Of a stretch of DNA of 64,000 nt, positions 11,216 through 22,262 are shown one piece after another. Numbering within the stretch: position 1 is the first letter of the stretch; every line of letters begins with the position of its first letter. Below the pieces are notes generated by a model. The model was given only the letters and a program-made list of their open reading frames with translations. It ran no database searches and was not told where the DNA came from. Origin of the DNA: Alisma plantago-aquatica (taxonomy: Eukaryota > Streptophyta > Magnoliopsida > Alismatales > Alismataceae); the NCBI GenBank assembly GCA_963693085.1, contig OY856409.1, positions 1,334,221,415-1,334,285,414 of the forward strand, read 5' to 3'. The translations under genes and the position numbers were made by a program.

Positions 11216-11265
11216 AACTTTACCTCACTTTTTACTTTCTCTACTTCTGGGACAGAGTAGGAAGT

Positions 11266-11280
11266 AAGTTTGGGGGGGGG
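11266..11280 (+). other. Second polypurine-tract-like site
   Basis: AAGTTTGGGGGGGGG repeats the sequence of the true polypurine tract at 12255 about 1 kb upstream of the LTR. It could prime plus-strand DNA at an additional point. Confidence 0.5.
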
Positions 11281-12254
11281 TACATGCCAGTGAGGGAGGT
11301 ATAAACTTTCTTTTAACTCTTCAAGCTTTCTACGCTGATGTACTCTTATAGCTTCCGGTATATTTGATCTACGCATGTATGCCATATATATAAAAATTTT
11401 AATTTTCAAAAATATTTCCTTTGCAAATTTCTATCCTTATGCATATGTACAAAGTTGCTGTAATAATAATAAAAACCTATTGTGACTTCTTGCAAAGTTT
11501 GCTTTCTGTATGCTTAAACAAGTTACAAGTTATGTCATATCTTTCTGATAATGTTGTCTCAAACAAACAAAAGATTGTGCCTTGCCATGCCAAAAAAATT
11601 CGAAAAATAAATAATCTCGCAAACAGCTAAGAGACAAGTATGGAGAAGGAAAAAGCTGCCCAAACAGCAGAAATCTCTTTTGTTTTCCCTTACCCAACAA
11701 AAATCCCAAAAAGAGAAAGAAGCCTTATGAGCGTGAATAAAAGCATGAGAGTTGTGCCCAATAAAAGAAAAGAAAAATATATATATATATACACACTTGT
11801 TTTCCAAAAGTACCCATCTTTAGGCATGGTAGATCCGGGGCAGTGGTACGTAGGATGTGAAATCACTGCTCTAAAGCCAACTGGCTTGGACTGCAGGGAC
11901 CACTTGCCCGTTAACGGACCCTTACCTGGATGGACCGATGGGAAACAAGAAGAAAAACCCAAAAATCCTTAGCCTACCCTATACACAACTTTCTGCCCTT
12001 AAAATAAAGTTGTTTGGTGCGGAAGCTAACTTCGGAATCATACACCAAAGTCTCGCTGAAGCTGTGGAGAAGAAAAATTTTACTTAAATAATAAGGCAAG
12101 TAGGGCAAGGTCTTTTGTTCGCATTAAGACAGCATTACCTCCAAGGCATCGCAATTCTTGTTTTACCCTTTTAGCCCGAAAGTTTTACGAAGCAAGAAGA
12201 AGCATCACAAAATAAAGTTTAGTTTAAATATTGATTGAGGACAATTAAAAAGCT
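11281..12254 (+). other. Athila 3' untranslated region
   Basis: About 970 bp have no supportable ORF. A short TA microsatellite lies near 11778-11791, and the A/T-rich stretch suggests untranslated RNA. Confidence 0.5.
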
Positions 12255-12268
12255 AAGTTTGGGGGAGT
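12255..12268 (+). other. Athila polypurine tract
   Basis: AAGTTTGGGGGAGT lies immediately before the TGATAACACC start of the 3' LTR, the plus-strand primer site. Confidence 0.85.
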
Positions 12269-14106
12269 TGATAACACCAAATTTTGTGACGTTTTTGCCC
12301 TTTATTCCTTTATCAAAACTGCCCTTTTCTGCTATTTTCCTCTATTTTATTAGCATTTTCGCAATAATTGGCCAAGAAATGCTCTTACTCCAATTTTCCT
12401 ATCTTCTACAGAGTTTTCCTTGTTTTTGTGCAAAAAGGCCGATTCCGGCCCACAATAAGTCTAAGCCCGTCTCGGCCTTCCTGTCGCCCGATACAACCCC
12501 AGCCCGACAGGGGCTGGGCGACACAAGGATGCTCGACGGAGAAGGGTGCTGTGCGAAAGGAACGTGTCGGCCGATACACCTTCTACCCAACAGGGAGCCA
12601 AAGCCGCATCGACGACCTAGCTCGTCGGGCGACACAGCCACCCACCGGCAGGCGTGCTGCCCGCCACGTGACCGATAGCCAACACCTCGCGCCGAGATGC
12701 ATCTGTATCGGCCATCTACATCCATCGACCGGCGTATGGAGGAGCTACGTGGCGCATCGAGCGCCATAACTCCTTCAACCGCCGCCTATAAATAGAAGCT
12801 ACAGGAAGCCGAAAAGACAGTTCGGAAAAGTCGGGAAGTTTAGACAGTTCGGAAAACCGGAGAGTTCGGACGAGACAGTTCGGATAGTTCGGGGAGCCAC
12901 CTTCAAAGGAAGTTGCGAGAGCAAGGATATCGCGCCTCAGCGCTTGTGCCGGGCGACACTAGGTGAGCTTTCCCTCATCCTGAGAGGGAGGGGATGGTTC
13001 ACTTAGTGTTGTCCCGGGCGACACTGCGGGCCGATATCGGCCAACGAAGATGAGCGACACGAGTGCCCGACAGTAGACTCGTAACTCTTTGCCCGACACG
13101 ATATCGAACATGATACGCTTCGACCGTCATGCGTGCCGCCCGAGAGGGTGCGCCGCCCGACATAAGCGTATTAGCCAGGGTCCTTGAGCGATACAGTCAG
13201 TCGTCAGTCGGTGCTGCCCGAGAGGGGGTGCCGCCCGACACTGCTGTATCGGGCTCGGCTCCTGACCGGTATCGGGCAGGAGAGCTACAGTAGTCTGTTG
13301 TTCTTCTACATCAAGAAGGCAACATCTATCTTTAATTCTTTTATTTAAATTCTTCGCTTATGCACTGTATTAAGACCCTTATTGCTTATGAAAATAGATT
13401 AGCTTAATTGCTAGTTGTTTAATGCTTGGTGCCTTATGATTGGGTGACTGTCGTGTTGGATATCTGAGCTCTAGCTTGCATGTTTTGGATTGCGTTTCGC
13501 TTAGCTACCGAATCGTTTTTCCCATCGCAACCACTTCGAGAGTTGGGTTGTGGCTCTAGTGTTTGGTCCGATTCTGGAGTACGAGAGTGCCCGGAACGGA
13601 GTTGTTTTAGTATCATTCCACTCTAACTGAAGCCCAGCAACTTCGAGAGGGGTGTTGAGGCTTGGTTAGAGGCACCTGCTCTGAGAGGAGGGGTGCAGGG
13701 TGTTACTGCTACCGCTTGTCTTACTGAAGTTTTATCCCTTGCACCTTGCTTTAAGCTCTAGTCTATCTTTCTGTTTCTGTTGCATTAAAACCCCTAAAAA
13801 CTGCTAAATGACAAAAATCTTAAATCTTTCTTGTAACTCCAGTTGGAGATAGTTTTCTTTGTTTTAATCGTGACAGCTTCTTGTTCCCCTTGGGGAACTT
13901 TACTATCTCTTTCTACCCACCGGAGTGTAAAGTGCCGATTCAGATTCGTCAACACGACCCACCTTGTCCCTGTGTTCGACCCCGTATGACTACTTCGACC
14001 CCGTAAACAAAGTTGTGGGGGCCTAGAAGGATTCGGGTTAAAAATGTAAAAGCTCGACTACCTCAAATACGCCTCCAATTTTAGGACGCGCGATTTAGGC
14101 CGGTCA
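12269..14106 (+). repeat. Athila 3' LTR
   Basis: 1838 bp, the same length and ends as the 5' LTR, with a TATA box at 12787-12794. Differences from the 5' copy are mostly single transitions. In several GCCCGACA/GCCGATA words one LTR keeps the CpG and the other has lost it. Confidence 0.95.
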
Positions 14107-14111
14107 CACAC
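14107..14111. repeat. Target site duplication, right copy (CACAC)
   Basis: Identical to 3359-3363. After it the interrupted Tekay LTR resumes (CCTTGGAGAAG, where CCTTGAAGG lies left of the insertion). Confidence 0.9.
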
Positions 14112-14689
14112 CCTTGGAGAAGTTGGTGGTGGCCGATATCCCTTGGAGTTCTCCATCTTCCTTGCTTGGTGGTGCATGGAGATTGGAGTTCTTCTTCCTC
14201 CTTAGAGCTTGGAGCTTAAGGTGGGTTGCATAACTTCTAACCCTAGCTACACTACTCTCTTTTCATATATGTGCTAGGTTCATGATCTTGCTTATATGCA
14301 TGTTAGTATCTTGGTTCTTGTTTAGCTTGCATGTTGGCCGATCCTTGTGATCTAGGGTTTGTAGGTGAGCAACACTCCTCTCTCCCCTTAGTCTAGAAGA
14401 GTGAGTTTGGGTCCTAGTGCCATGAGCAACACCCCTCCTTCCTAGTCGATTGAGGTGAGCTTGTGATCTAGTGGCTTGAGCAAGACCCTCTTCTCACCAT
14501 GGGCTAGAAGGTGAGCTCGTTTTGGTGGTGATCCTTCTCTAGGGTTTCGAGTGTTCATGTGTGAGGTATTAGATGACCCTTGTTGAGATATACCTTGGGT
14601 GTTTTATGCTCGGGGAGGTGCTGCCCGACAGCCCTCTTGATCTAGTTTCCCTTGCACGCTTTGAGTTAACCTCGCCCGGCATTAGCCCT

Positions 14690-14935
14690 GCTCGCCCGGC
14701 ATCAGCCCTGCTCGCCCGATAGAGTGCTCGCCCGGCAGACCTTATATCGCCCATCATGTCACCCGGTACACCTTGCTCGCCCGATAGAGTGCTCGCCCGG
14801 CATCAGCCCTGCTCGCCCGATAGAGTGCTCGCCCGACAGACCTTGTATCGCCCATCATGTCGCCCGGTACACCTTGCTCGCTCAACACACGTTGCTTGCC
14901 CGACATGCGTTGCCCGGCACAGTGAGCGGGTGAGC
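14690..14935 (+). repeat. 101-bp tandem duplication of CTCGCCCGATAG-type words
   Basis: CTCGCCCGATAGAGTG occurs at 14711, 14776 and 14812. The unit at 14711-14811 is repeated from 14812 with few changes, and a 36-bp sub-unit (with CATCAGCCCTG) repeats inside it. It lies in the Tekay LTR downstream of the TATA box. Confidence 0.75.
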
Positions 14936-17052
14936 TATCTCCTAAGTGTTGCATGCTGCACGCCTGACAGGGCTGCACACCCAACATGGTTTTAGGTGAG
15001 GGTGAACCTGCCCGGTATGGTCTTTAGTGAGGGTTTTGGGTGTTTATTCTGAGGGTCCTTGGTGTCCTAGTGAGTGTTACCTGTATCTTGAAATGCTGCT
15101 TGTTATAGGTAACAATGGTGATGTTTGTGCACATTTGGTAAGCTTGTTCATCAAACCTTCTTATGGCTAAGCACACGAGTGTGAGTACCTTATTTGTCTT
15201 ATAGTACCAAGAGTAAAAATAATAAGCATGTATTAGGGTTGCTTGATAATGTGACTACACAGGTAACCATGAGGTGAGGCATAGATGCAATCATTAATGT
15301 CATTTTATGTCGACCATATGCTTAACCCTAATTGTCACTTTGAGTTGATATTATAAGTCTCCTGGTTATTCATGTGATTATTGAATGATGCTAACCATGC
15401 AGGTAATGCATAGCCAAATGAAAGGTTATGAGAAATGGTTAGATGAGAATACTTTGATGACAAGTGTGTTATGAATGATGTTCCATGATGATGATGTAAG
15501 CCTTGAGAGGCAGTGGCACTATGTGATGAGGGATTGAGATCCCCTGGTATGTGATGATCCTTGAGACGGATCTGGATGATTGGCAAGAGGCCAAGTGATA
15601 ACATGTGATATGAGAATCTTGTGATAGATCTGTATGATATGACTATAGTAAACACATAATGTTGAGTTTATGTTGTCTATTTCTTACATAGTTTGCATGT
15701 TATACAACTTGGTTGAGTCTTGCAATCCATCTAAAAGATACTAATTAATCATAGTGAAATCTATCATGTAGTTGCCCTGGCCATAGATCCATCATCGTCA
15801 GGATTTGATGATGGTGAAATGGGTTCTCCTGCGGGATTAACCCGGAGCGCATATTTTTGAATATGTGAGGTTTCTCCTAGCCTCAAATAGAGAGGGAAAC
15901 GAGTGCAACTGCGGTTGCAGACTTAGTTATGTGATGAGCATGGTGAACAGGCCCATGGCTCCAGATATGTGATATGATGAGCATGAATGCGTTCATGGCT
16001 CAGAGCACGGTGATCAAGCCCATGGCTCAGTTTTACTAGCACTGTGACCTGTACCAAGGTGGGCTAGGCGGAGGGTAGCCTGAGGAGCTGACCCTATGGC
16101 TTAAGACCACTTGAGCATGAGACTGCGGTCCTGCTTTGTTTCTCGTGTACTGACCATGAGGGGTGAGGTCGTGGATTCCGGCTCTTCCATTGACCTTGTA
16201 TGGCACCGGCTATGGGCTTCGCAGCCGAAGGTTGGATTTGAACGGTACGATTCACTTCCTCAGGGCATAATAAAACGTAATCCAGCCGTTTAGTCTTTGT
16301 TTCTTAGGACAAACATGAAATATTGGTTGAGGCCTTGTTTGTGTGGATACTCTCTTTATATCATGAAGTTACTTATATGTTCTTCATATGTAGTAGAACT
16401 TAGATATCTTGTCTTATTAATCAGGTAATGCTTGGTTACATCCGGTAAGTTTAGACAGCTTTATTTCATAAGACTGCTCTTATTATACCTCTTATCAGTT
16501 AACTACTTTATGTATATATTCATCTGAGGTTTCGTGGTTTGGGCGGGGAGTTATGTTTGCCGCTGGGACAATGTTCAATTGTCTCACCCCGCTGGTTTAC
16601 ACCCTTTTTAGGTGGTCGAGCTAGACGTGGTGGTGGTCGTGGTGTTGCGGTCGAGCAGCTTGACGAGCAATAGAAGGCAAGCGATGGATATGCTGTTGTT
16701 TTGGATGTTTTGTAGTAGAGTCTAGAGTCATCCCTGTACTCTCAGGTCCTTGGAGGTGTTTTGTCATTGTTTCACGATATAGTTGTTGATGCTTTGTATA
16801 TCCTGCAGTTGGCCAGATGTAGGCCTCTATGTATATGGACAGGTGATGAACTTATGTGACAACAAGACAGCTATTGATCTAGGCTGTGGACATGTAACAA
16901 ACTTGTGTATATGTGTGTAACCTGTTTCCTTGCAGGATGTGGACTGGAATGTAAAAGTTTCTCAGTTTATCAGTTTTCCGCAATCGGTTTTAATCAACCC
17001 GTGTTTTCGTTAATATGTGGTTATGGTGACTTCCGCACGTTTTTGTGTAACA

Positions 17053-19050
17053 CGTCACTGTATGTGTGATAGTGGAATGTGTTGCCACAAGGTACACTAG
17101 TCTACACCCTGTTCTCACCCTTTTCATTAGGTGACATGGCAGTAGACTCTATACTATGTGTGGGACACTCATTTTCTGGATTTGGTTTTTGATTTCAATC
17201 AGATCAACCTTGATAGTTTTCTGTCACGCTTGTTTTATCGGAGAAAAACTATTTGATATTTTATTATATATATAACTATTACAAAAATGTGTCCCCACAC
17301 ATGTATGAGTAGGAGGTGTTCATGCAACCTAAGTGAAAGTGAATGAAATCAGTCTAGAAGAGAGAGTAGTTCTAGATTAGATGTCTAGAGCCTTGTTAGA
17401 ATATATGATAGATGGAATAGATGAAATAAGTTTGATGATATGATGTAAATTTTATGTAGAGATAAGTTGGTTTACAATGATCAAAAGTTGGTTTTGAGGA
17501 TCTGAGTTAGTTTTGATGATGCAAAGTAAGCTTGATGATGCAAGTATGTGTGCTTTTTCTAAGATAATATAAGTTAAGTTATGCTAAGGCAAGGTTGTGA
17601 GTCAGCATGAAACTCAAGCTCTTACAAAGGAGGACCTCTAGTGTTAGGACTAGATTTAGGGCTAAATCCAGAGAGAGTGAGACCCTTGGGAAAAGGTCAG
17701 AGAACCTAAACTCTAAGATATGAGAATAATGAGAAATATGCAATATGATATGTCCTAAACTAGAATACTCCTAAGTGGTTGAGTTGAGTTGCTTTATGCA
17801 TGATTCCTATAGTTTTGTTGAACCCTAGATGTCCTTGGGAGGACCAAACCCTAGAGATAGAAAGAGGTTGTCTATATAAGAGCATGTGAACATGAATATG
17901 AGAACCTACCATCTGGGTTAGGGAGATAGGGTCCCAAGACCCTAGAGGAGGTAAATATGTTTTTAGTTTATGTTAAAGCCTCAAGCTCGGGTTGATGGTA
18001 CCTTATAGGAATCTAGTGGTTGCATACATAAGAGAGTTTTGGGTAAGCATGTTTGATGGATAGATATCTATGAAGTGTATGTCATAGCATGTTTTGGTTT
18101 GCACTTATGTGGCTGGAGATTATAACGCTATCACTAGTGCCAATGAGGTAATTTGAGAACCCTAAACTAAGAAGGGATAATAAAGTTTTGTTTATGAGAT
18201 ACTCATTGAGTTGAGCTAGCTCAGACAGGTTGAGCATGGTACTACCCTCATGATATGGGTCAGGAGAACCACAGTTGGGCTAGATAAAGTTTCAATATAT
18301 GACAAGCCACTTGTATAAGTTTGTTTAGCACAACCATGATATAATGTATGTAAGGATGTGATCTAATCTCGAGACATGTGACATAGGCATGATATGATGG
18401 AAACCTAGAGATGGTTTTATAGATATCAATGCATAAATGGTTAATCATATACATGGATAATGATGATAATGTGAATAATTGGCTAATCTCATTATGAATC
18501 TCTAATAGAGTTTACAACCTAATAGGTGAAAGTATAATGACATGACACTAATGATACATGTTACATGAATAATGATGACATAATATGGTTGGTCAATTGT
18601 GTGAATAAATCATTAAAAAAATGGTAACTAATACTAGGAAGTATAATTAGACCATATTAATGATTTATGTCAAGTGGTTTTAATGTTAGTGCTTAATAAA
18701 GATGTCGAATATAGTTCAAAAAATTTGCACAATGTAATGATAATGGCACCTTTTTATGATCTATATGGATAAAATTGAGTTAATTATAAATAACTCTTCC
18801 CAGAATGAGGACATAATGTGATATCTTGATGTTTGAATAAAATGAAGATGTGAATCCTAACATATAAAATATGTCATGACATAATATGAGTTTCTAAACC
18901 TTTTTGTAGGTGTAGTTCACCATAGATTCTCTAGAAATCCTCCTAGTAGTGGTTTGGACATAGTTCTAGAGCTTTTTCCTATTGATATGATACACTTACA
19001 ATGGTGCCCTGCAAGTAGATGGAGATGTTTTGGTTTTTCCATGGATCTTA
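17053..19050. other. Non-coding AT-rich repeat-like DNA
   Basis: No ORF above background, RNA gene or clear LTR boundary was seen. It ends in a pol-tail-like segment at 19051, so it may be the worn interior of another Gypsy element. Confidence 0.35.
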
Positions 19051-19155
19051 GCTTAATTTCGAGGATGAAATTCTTTTTTAAGATATATATGATGTGATGA
19101 ACTGGATTTCTTGGCTTAATTTTGAGGATGAAATTCTCTTTTAAAGTGTGCAGGA
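19051..19155 (+). other. Duplicated Gypsy pol-tail / polypurine segment
   Basis: TTTCGAGGATGAAATTC (from about 19057) recurs as TTTTGAGGATGAAATTC 63 bp later. It resembles the last codons of plant Gypsy pol (F.DEI) that precede the polypurine tract and 3' LTR. Confidence 0.5.
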
Positions 19156-19568
19156 TGTGATGGAGTATTCTTTTGAATCCTTGAAAAGTCTAATGATGAT
19201 AGTCAATTCATGTGATTGATTCATATTAAGAGTTTCAAGTATTTTGACTAAGTATGGATGCTAATTGATAGCAATTACCATGTTTAAGGTTTAAAAGTTT
19301 ATTCCTTTTTGAAGTATTTATTTGAGTGGTCAAACAGTAATATTCTGACACCAACTTTTAGTAGAGTGAAGATTGAGATAAGATGAAGCTATGGTTAAAA
19401 TTTAATAATATTTTGATATACCTAAAAGGAGCTATTTAGGTTTGAAATTGTTTAAATATTGGATGCATTATAATGCTTTTAGATGAAGATATAAGTCATT
19501 TGCCCTAAGTTTCTAATCAATGGATGTGTCACACACCCTTGGTCTTTCTATGAGTATGTTTCCACAGA

Positions 19569-20510
19569 TTGGCTTGTTGTTGGTCTCAATCTAGGTTGTT
19601 GATGATGGATCTAAGGGTAGTTTGTTGTCACCAAATTCCCAATGGTTTTGACCGAGACATGGCTGAGACATGGGATGATCGTGGCCAGGCTCGATGCCAC
19701 CCTATGAATATGTATACCACAAAGATAATTCCATTCCTTAGTACTCCTTGCCTCACTGAAATGGTCAGTATGACCCCTCATCTGTATCTTTTAGAAGACC
19801 AGAGAAAAAGAATGAGACCCTCCAGACTACGGCCTCTCCTTTTCCATTAGCAGAAGAAACTGGAGTTAGAAGGTGGTTTTGAAGAAATTGAGAGGGGGAA
19901 AAGGAAATTGGATATCTGTAGTTCTCATCTCGAGCCTTTCCACACTGCTATGTGGTATTCTTACTGGATGATGAACTCAAACACCTCGGAGGAGAAGATT
20001 GAGATGGGAGGCTAGTTGTCGAGGTTCCCCACCACAAGACAAGGCTGGAGACAGGTTTGTAGGAGCCTTGCAAAGCTTTCAAAAGCTTCACATTGGTGCG
20101 AGGTGGAGCAGCGGTAGTTTTCCTCTTTGCTCCATTGTGCTAGAGCCTTGTGGAATCACCCTTACGAAGAAGGGGCTTTACGGCCAAACCCTAGGAATCT
20201 AGTAGTCATGGAGGTCTCGAAGGGGTAGCTAAAGGTAAATTGGAGGCCTAAGTAGCTGTTGAAGAGCATTCCCGATCAATTGATTCTTCATCGGAGCAAT
20301 CATGTGCGGTAGCACTCCTGCATAGACCGTCATGACTCGCGCATAATGGGAAGGAGGCATTAGGCGCAAGGAGACCAGGCGGCCCAGAAAGCAGACCAAG
20401 TTGAACTGGGTCCAGGAGAAGAGAACTCACCGACTCAGTACGAGCCAAGAACAGAGAGACGTGCAACCCCAAGTGCCATGTGGTGGATGGAGATTGGTCG
20501 ACAAAGGTAA
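19569..20510 (+). other. GC-richer island without recognisable gene
   Basis: Composition is clearly more GC-rich than its surroundings. Short open frames (93 codons at 19569-19850, 67 codons at 19999-20202) match nothing I recognise. It could be a captured gene fragment inside the LTR or an unusual LTR block. Confidence 0.25.
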
Positions 20511-20766
20511 AAATCCATGTATATGCTCATATCTTCAATAAATCATAGTAATTAGCTCAAGAATCAGAAAATACAAACAAACTACCAAAATGTTTAGAAA
20601 ATTGAGTAGAACAACGTGGAACCATCGTATTATCTTTTAATTCTTAAATCATAGTGATATAATGCAAGATGTATTATGCTTATTTCATGAGTAATAAACA
20701 TCAAATAATGACCAAACATTAAGAGAATGCATCAGTAACATCAATCCTAGATAACAAGAAGAGCAA

Positions 20767-20830
20767 GACAAGAAATAATGATGGGAATATCATAAGACTA
20801 AAAATAATGATGGGAATATCATAAGACTAA
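20767..20830. repeat. Two-copy 31-bp tandem repeat
   Basis: The word AATGATGGGAATATCATAAG occurs twice in direct succession. Confidence 0.7.
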
Positions 20831-21124
20831 GAGAAACCCTAATGAACACAACTAGGGTTAAGATGATGAGAATATGATGACAGTACATGATCTTGTCTTA
20901 ATCAGGGTTTGACCAAGATATAGTTGGCCTCAATTATGTGATGATTAGGATATCTATGATCAAGGTACGCCATTACCTCTTACTTGTCTTATTATACAGT
21001 ATGCTTGCATTATATGTGCAGTAAACACTTGGAATATGATATTGGATGAAATGATTATTCTTGTATGATATCTTGCTTGATTTTCCACACTTATGGCTAT
21101 GAGCACATGAAACATAATATATTT

Positions 21125-21320
21125 ATTCCATTATATCCAAGCACTTCAACTCTATGGTAGTAAAGTGTTGGAAATAAAGTACTTCAACTTTTTGGCAGTA
21201 AAGTACTTGGAAATGACCTCAAACTCTTTGGTAGGAGATCACATGTATAATGATCTCAAATTCTTTGGTAGTAGATCATAAAGGCCTTAATGGATTCAAC
21301 TCTCAGGTAGTAAATGCTTG
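21125..21320. repeat. Imperfect tandem repeat, about 5 units of 35-50 bp
   Basis: Units contain CTTCAACTYTTTGGYAGTA followed by AAGTRCTTGGAAAT or a diverged form. Within units AGTACTTCAA and AGTACTT are partly inverted, so each could form a short hairpin. Confidence 0.6.
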
Positions 21321-22094
21321 GATGATATAACGGAAAATGAGCTTAAAATATGTATTCTCTTTTGTTAATGAACACCTTTGTTCAAGTATATGTCTTTTCT
21401 TATATTTGTTTACTGCTGCCAAGTATTAGTTTTATCTTATTTCCAAGCTTAGTAATATGAAGTATATAAAAATATGCATAGGCGTACTCAGTACAATATT
21501 CTTGGATATTGTGCTGACTTGTACCACAAATAATCTTTTATTTTAGGTATGTGAACATGTGATCTTGAAGATCCAGGATAGTTGAGAGTTGTGCGGTGAG
21601 CTGATGTACAGGTGGACAGTTGTCTTAAGATCTTGTTGTTTAGTGGTAATACATGTATATGTAGAATTTTGTTGTTCAATATGTAATATCAAATGTTGTA
21701 ACAATTCATTTTGTAATTATATGTTGAATGGTGAACATGTGTTGTATGGTTTTATTACTGTTCATGTGCATGTGCTACTGTGTTTTCTTGTGACTTCCTC
21801 TTATTTTCTTCTTCTTATCCTAGTGTGGGGAGTTTAAATTGGGATTCTCATTGAGGTGAAGTTTCAATTTGGACACCACACATTCGATTAAGTTTTATAA
21901 AAACTGGGGACATCACATTCTCCCTTGGGTTTGACCCCGACTTACCACTCCTACACTACTCCTGATCTCGAGCTCTTGTTGATTTTTGTATGAGTGTGTC
22001 CATCATATCCTATAAACTTGAAAGACCATGTTGTGTGCCCTAAGGTGCATCTAGTCAAATTTCAATTGGTTGGGTGTATCCTTTGGCGAATGCA

Positions 22095-22262
22095 TCAATG
22101 GGATCCCTAAAGAGGAGGTGCACCTTAGTGATACGGGAAGTCTAATCATTCCTTTTAAGATCATTTTATTTGAGGCCTCAAGACCAAGGACATTAAAATA
22201 CTCCCCCACTTAGACTCTTGAATTCCTCATCAAGGCCCAACTATAAAGCCCCATAATCATTC
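22095..22262 (-). mobile_element. Cassandra-like TRIM unit A, left part
   Basis: GGGATCCCTAAAGAGGAGGTGC followed by TGAGGCCTCAAGACC matches the end of the repeat units at 32,920 and 33,215, which carry 5S rRNA-derived segments. It is cut at 22262 by Copia element X1 and resumes at 32539. Its 5S core is eroded and the leftmost boundary is not clear. Confidence 0.5.
22258..22262. repeat. Target site duplication, left copy (CATTC)
   Basis: CATTC precedes the TGTTGGTATG start of Copia X1 and recurs at 32539-32543. Confidence 0.85.

Larger units (their letters stand above)
3364..14106 (+). mobile_element. Athila-type Ty3/Gypsy retrotransposon, complete LTR to LTR, non-autonomous
   Basis: Two LTRs of 1838 bp each (3364-5201 and 12269-14106) flank a 7067-bp internal region, with CACAC on both sides. 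The clade call rests on a tRNA-Asp primer-binding site, a DLGAS protease, RT with MPFGLCNAPATFHRCM, and a long non-coding or env-position region between integrase and the 3' LTR. By eye the LTRs differ at roughly 3-4% of positions, mostly transitions, so this is one of the youngest insertions in the window. Gag lacks its N-terminal and capsid part, and pol has frameshifts and stops, so the copy cannot be autonomous. Confidence 0.95.
1..17052 (+). mobile_element. Tekay-type Ty3/Gypsy chromovirus, 3' portion (pol end plus 3' LTR)
   Basis: The window opens inside reverse transcriptase and runs through RNase H, integrase and a chromodomain-like tail to a stop at 2683-2685. A probable 3' LTR starting TGTAAGG follows at 2698. 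The domain order RT-RH-INT-chromodomain is that of Ty3/Gypsy chromoviruses, and the long LTR and C-terminal tail fit the Tekay/Del clade. The LTR is interrupted by an Athila element (3364-14106) and resumes at 14107 with a duplicated CACAC. The outer end is uncertain. I place it near 17052 (..GTAACA) because the sequence up to there resembles Tekay LTR tails. The 5' LTR, gag and protease lie upstream of the window, so the outer target duplication cannot be tested. Confidence 0.8.
14107..17052 (+). repeat. Tekay 3' LTR, right fragment
   Basis: Continuation of the LTR that begins at 2698. Without the nested Athila the LTR would be about 3.6 kb, usual for Tekay elements. The segment at about 16550-16700 (GTCTCACCCCGCTGG, then a Gly/Arg-like GTGGTGGTCGTGG) and the tail with GTGACTTCCGCACG near 17030 resemble Tekay LTR ends. 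No gene was seen. The exact 3' boundary is uncertain by tens of bases. Confidence 0.6.
19156..21917 (+). repeat. Probable LTR (2.76 kb) of an old Gypsy-type element
   Basis: It starts TGTGATGG right after the pol-tail segment and ends GGGGACATCACA, giving perfect inverted ends TGTGATG/CATCACA. No partner LTR or target duplication could be confirmed, so it is probably the 3' LTR of a truncated element. It contains small tandem repeats and a relatively GC-rich stretch at about 19850-20500 with no recognisable protein. Confidence 0.5.

Noticed and set aside
14690..14935. CRISPR-like array
   Set aside because: Units are contiguous tandem copies, not constant repeats with unique spacers, and the host is a plant nuclear genome.
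19569..19850. Host gene exon (MACCWSQSR..)
   Set aside because: No family resemblance, no splice context, and it lies inside a probable LTR.
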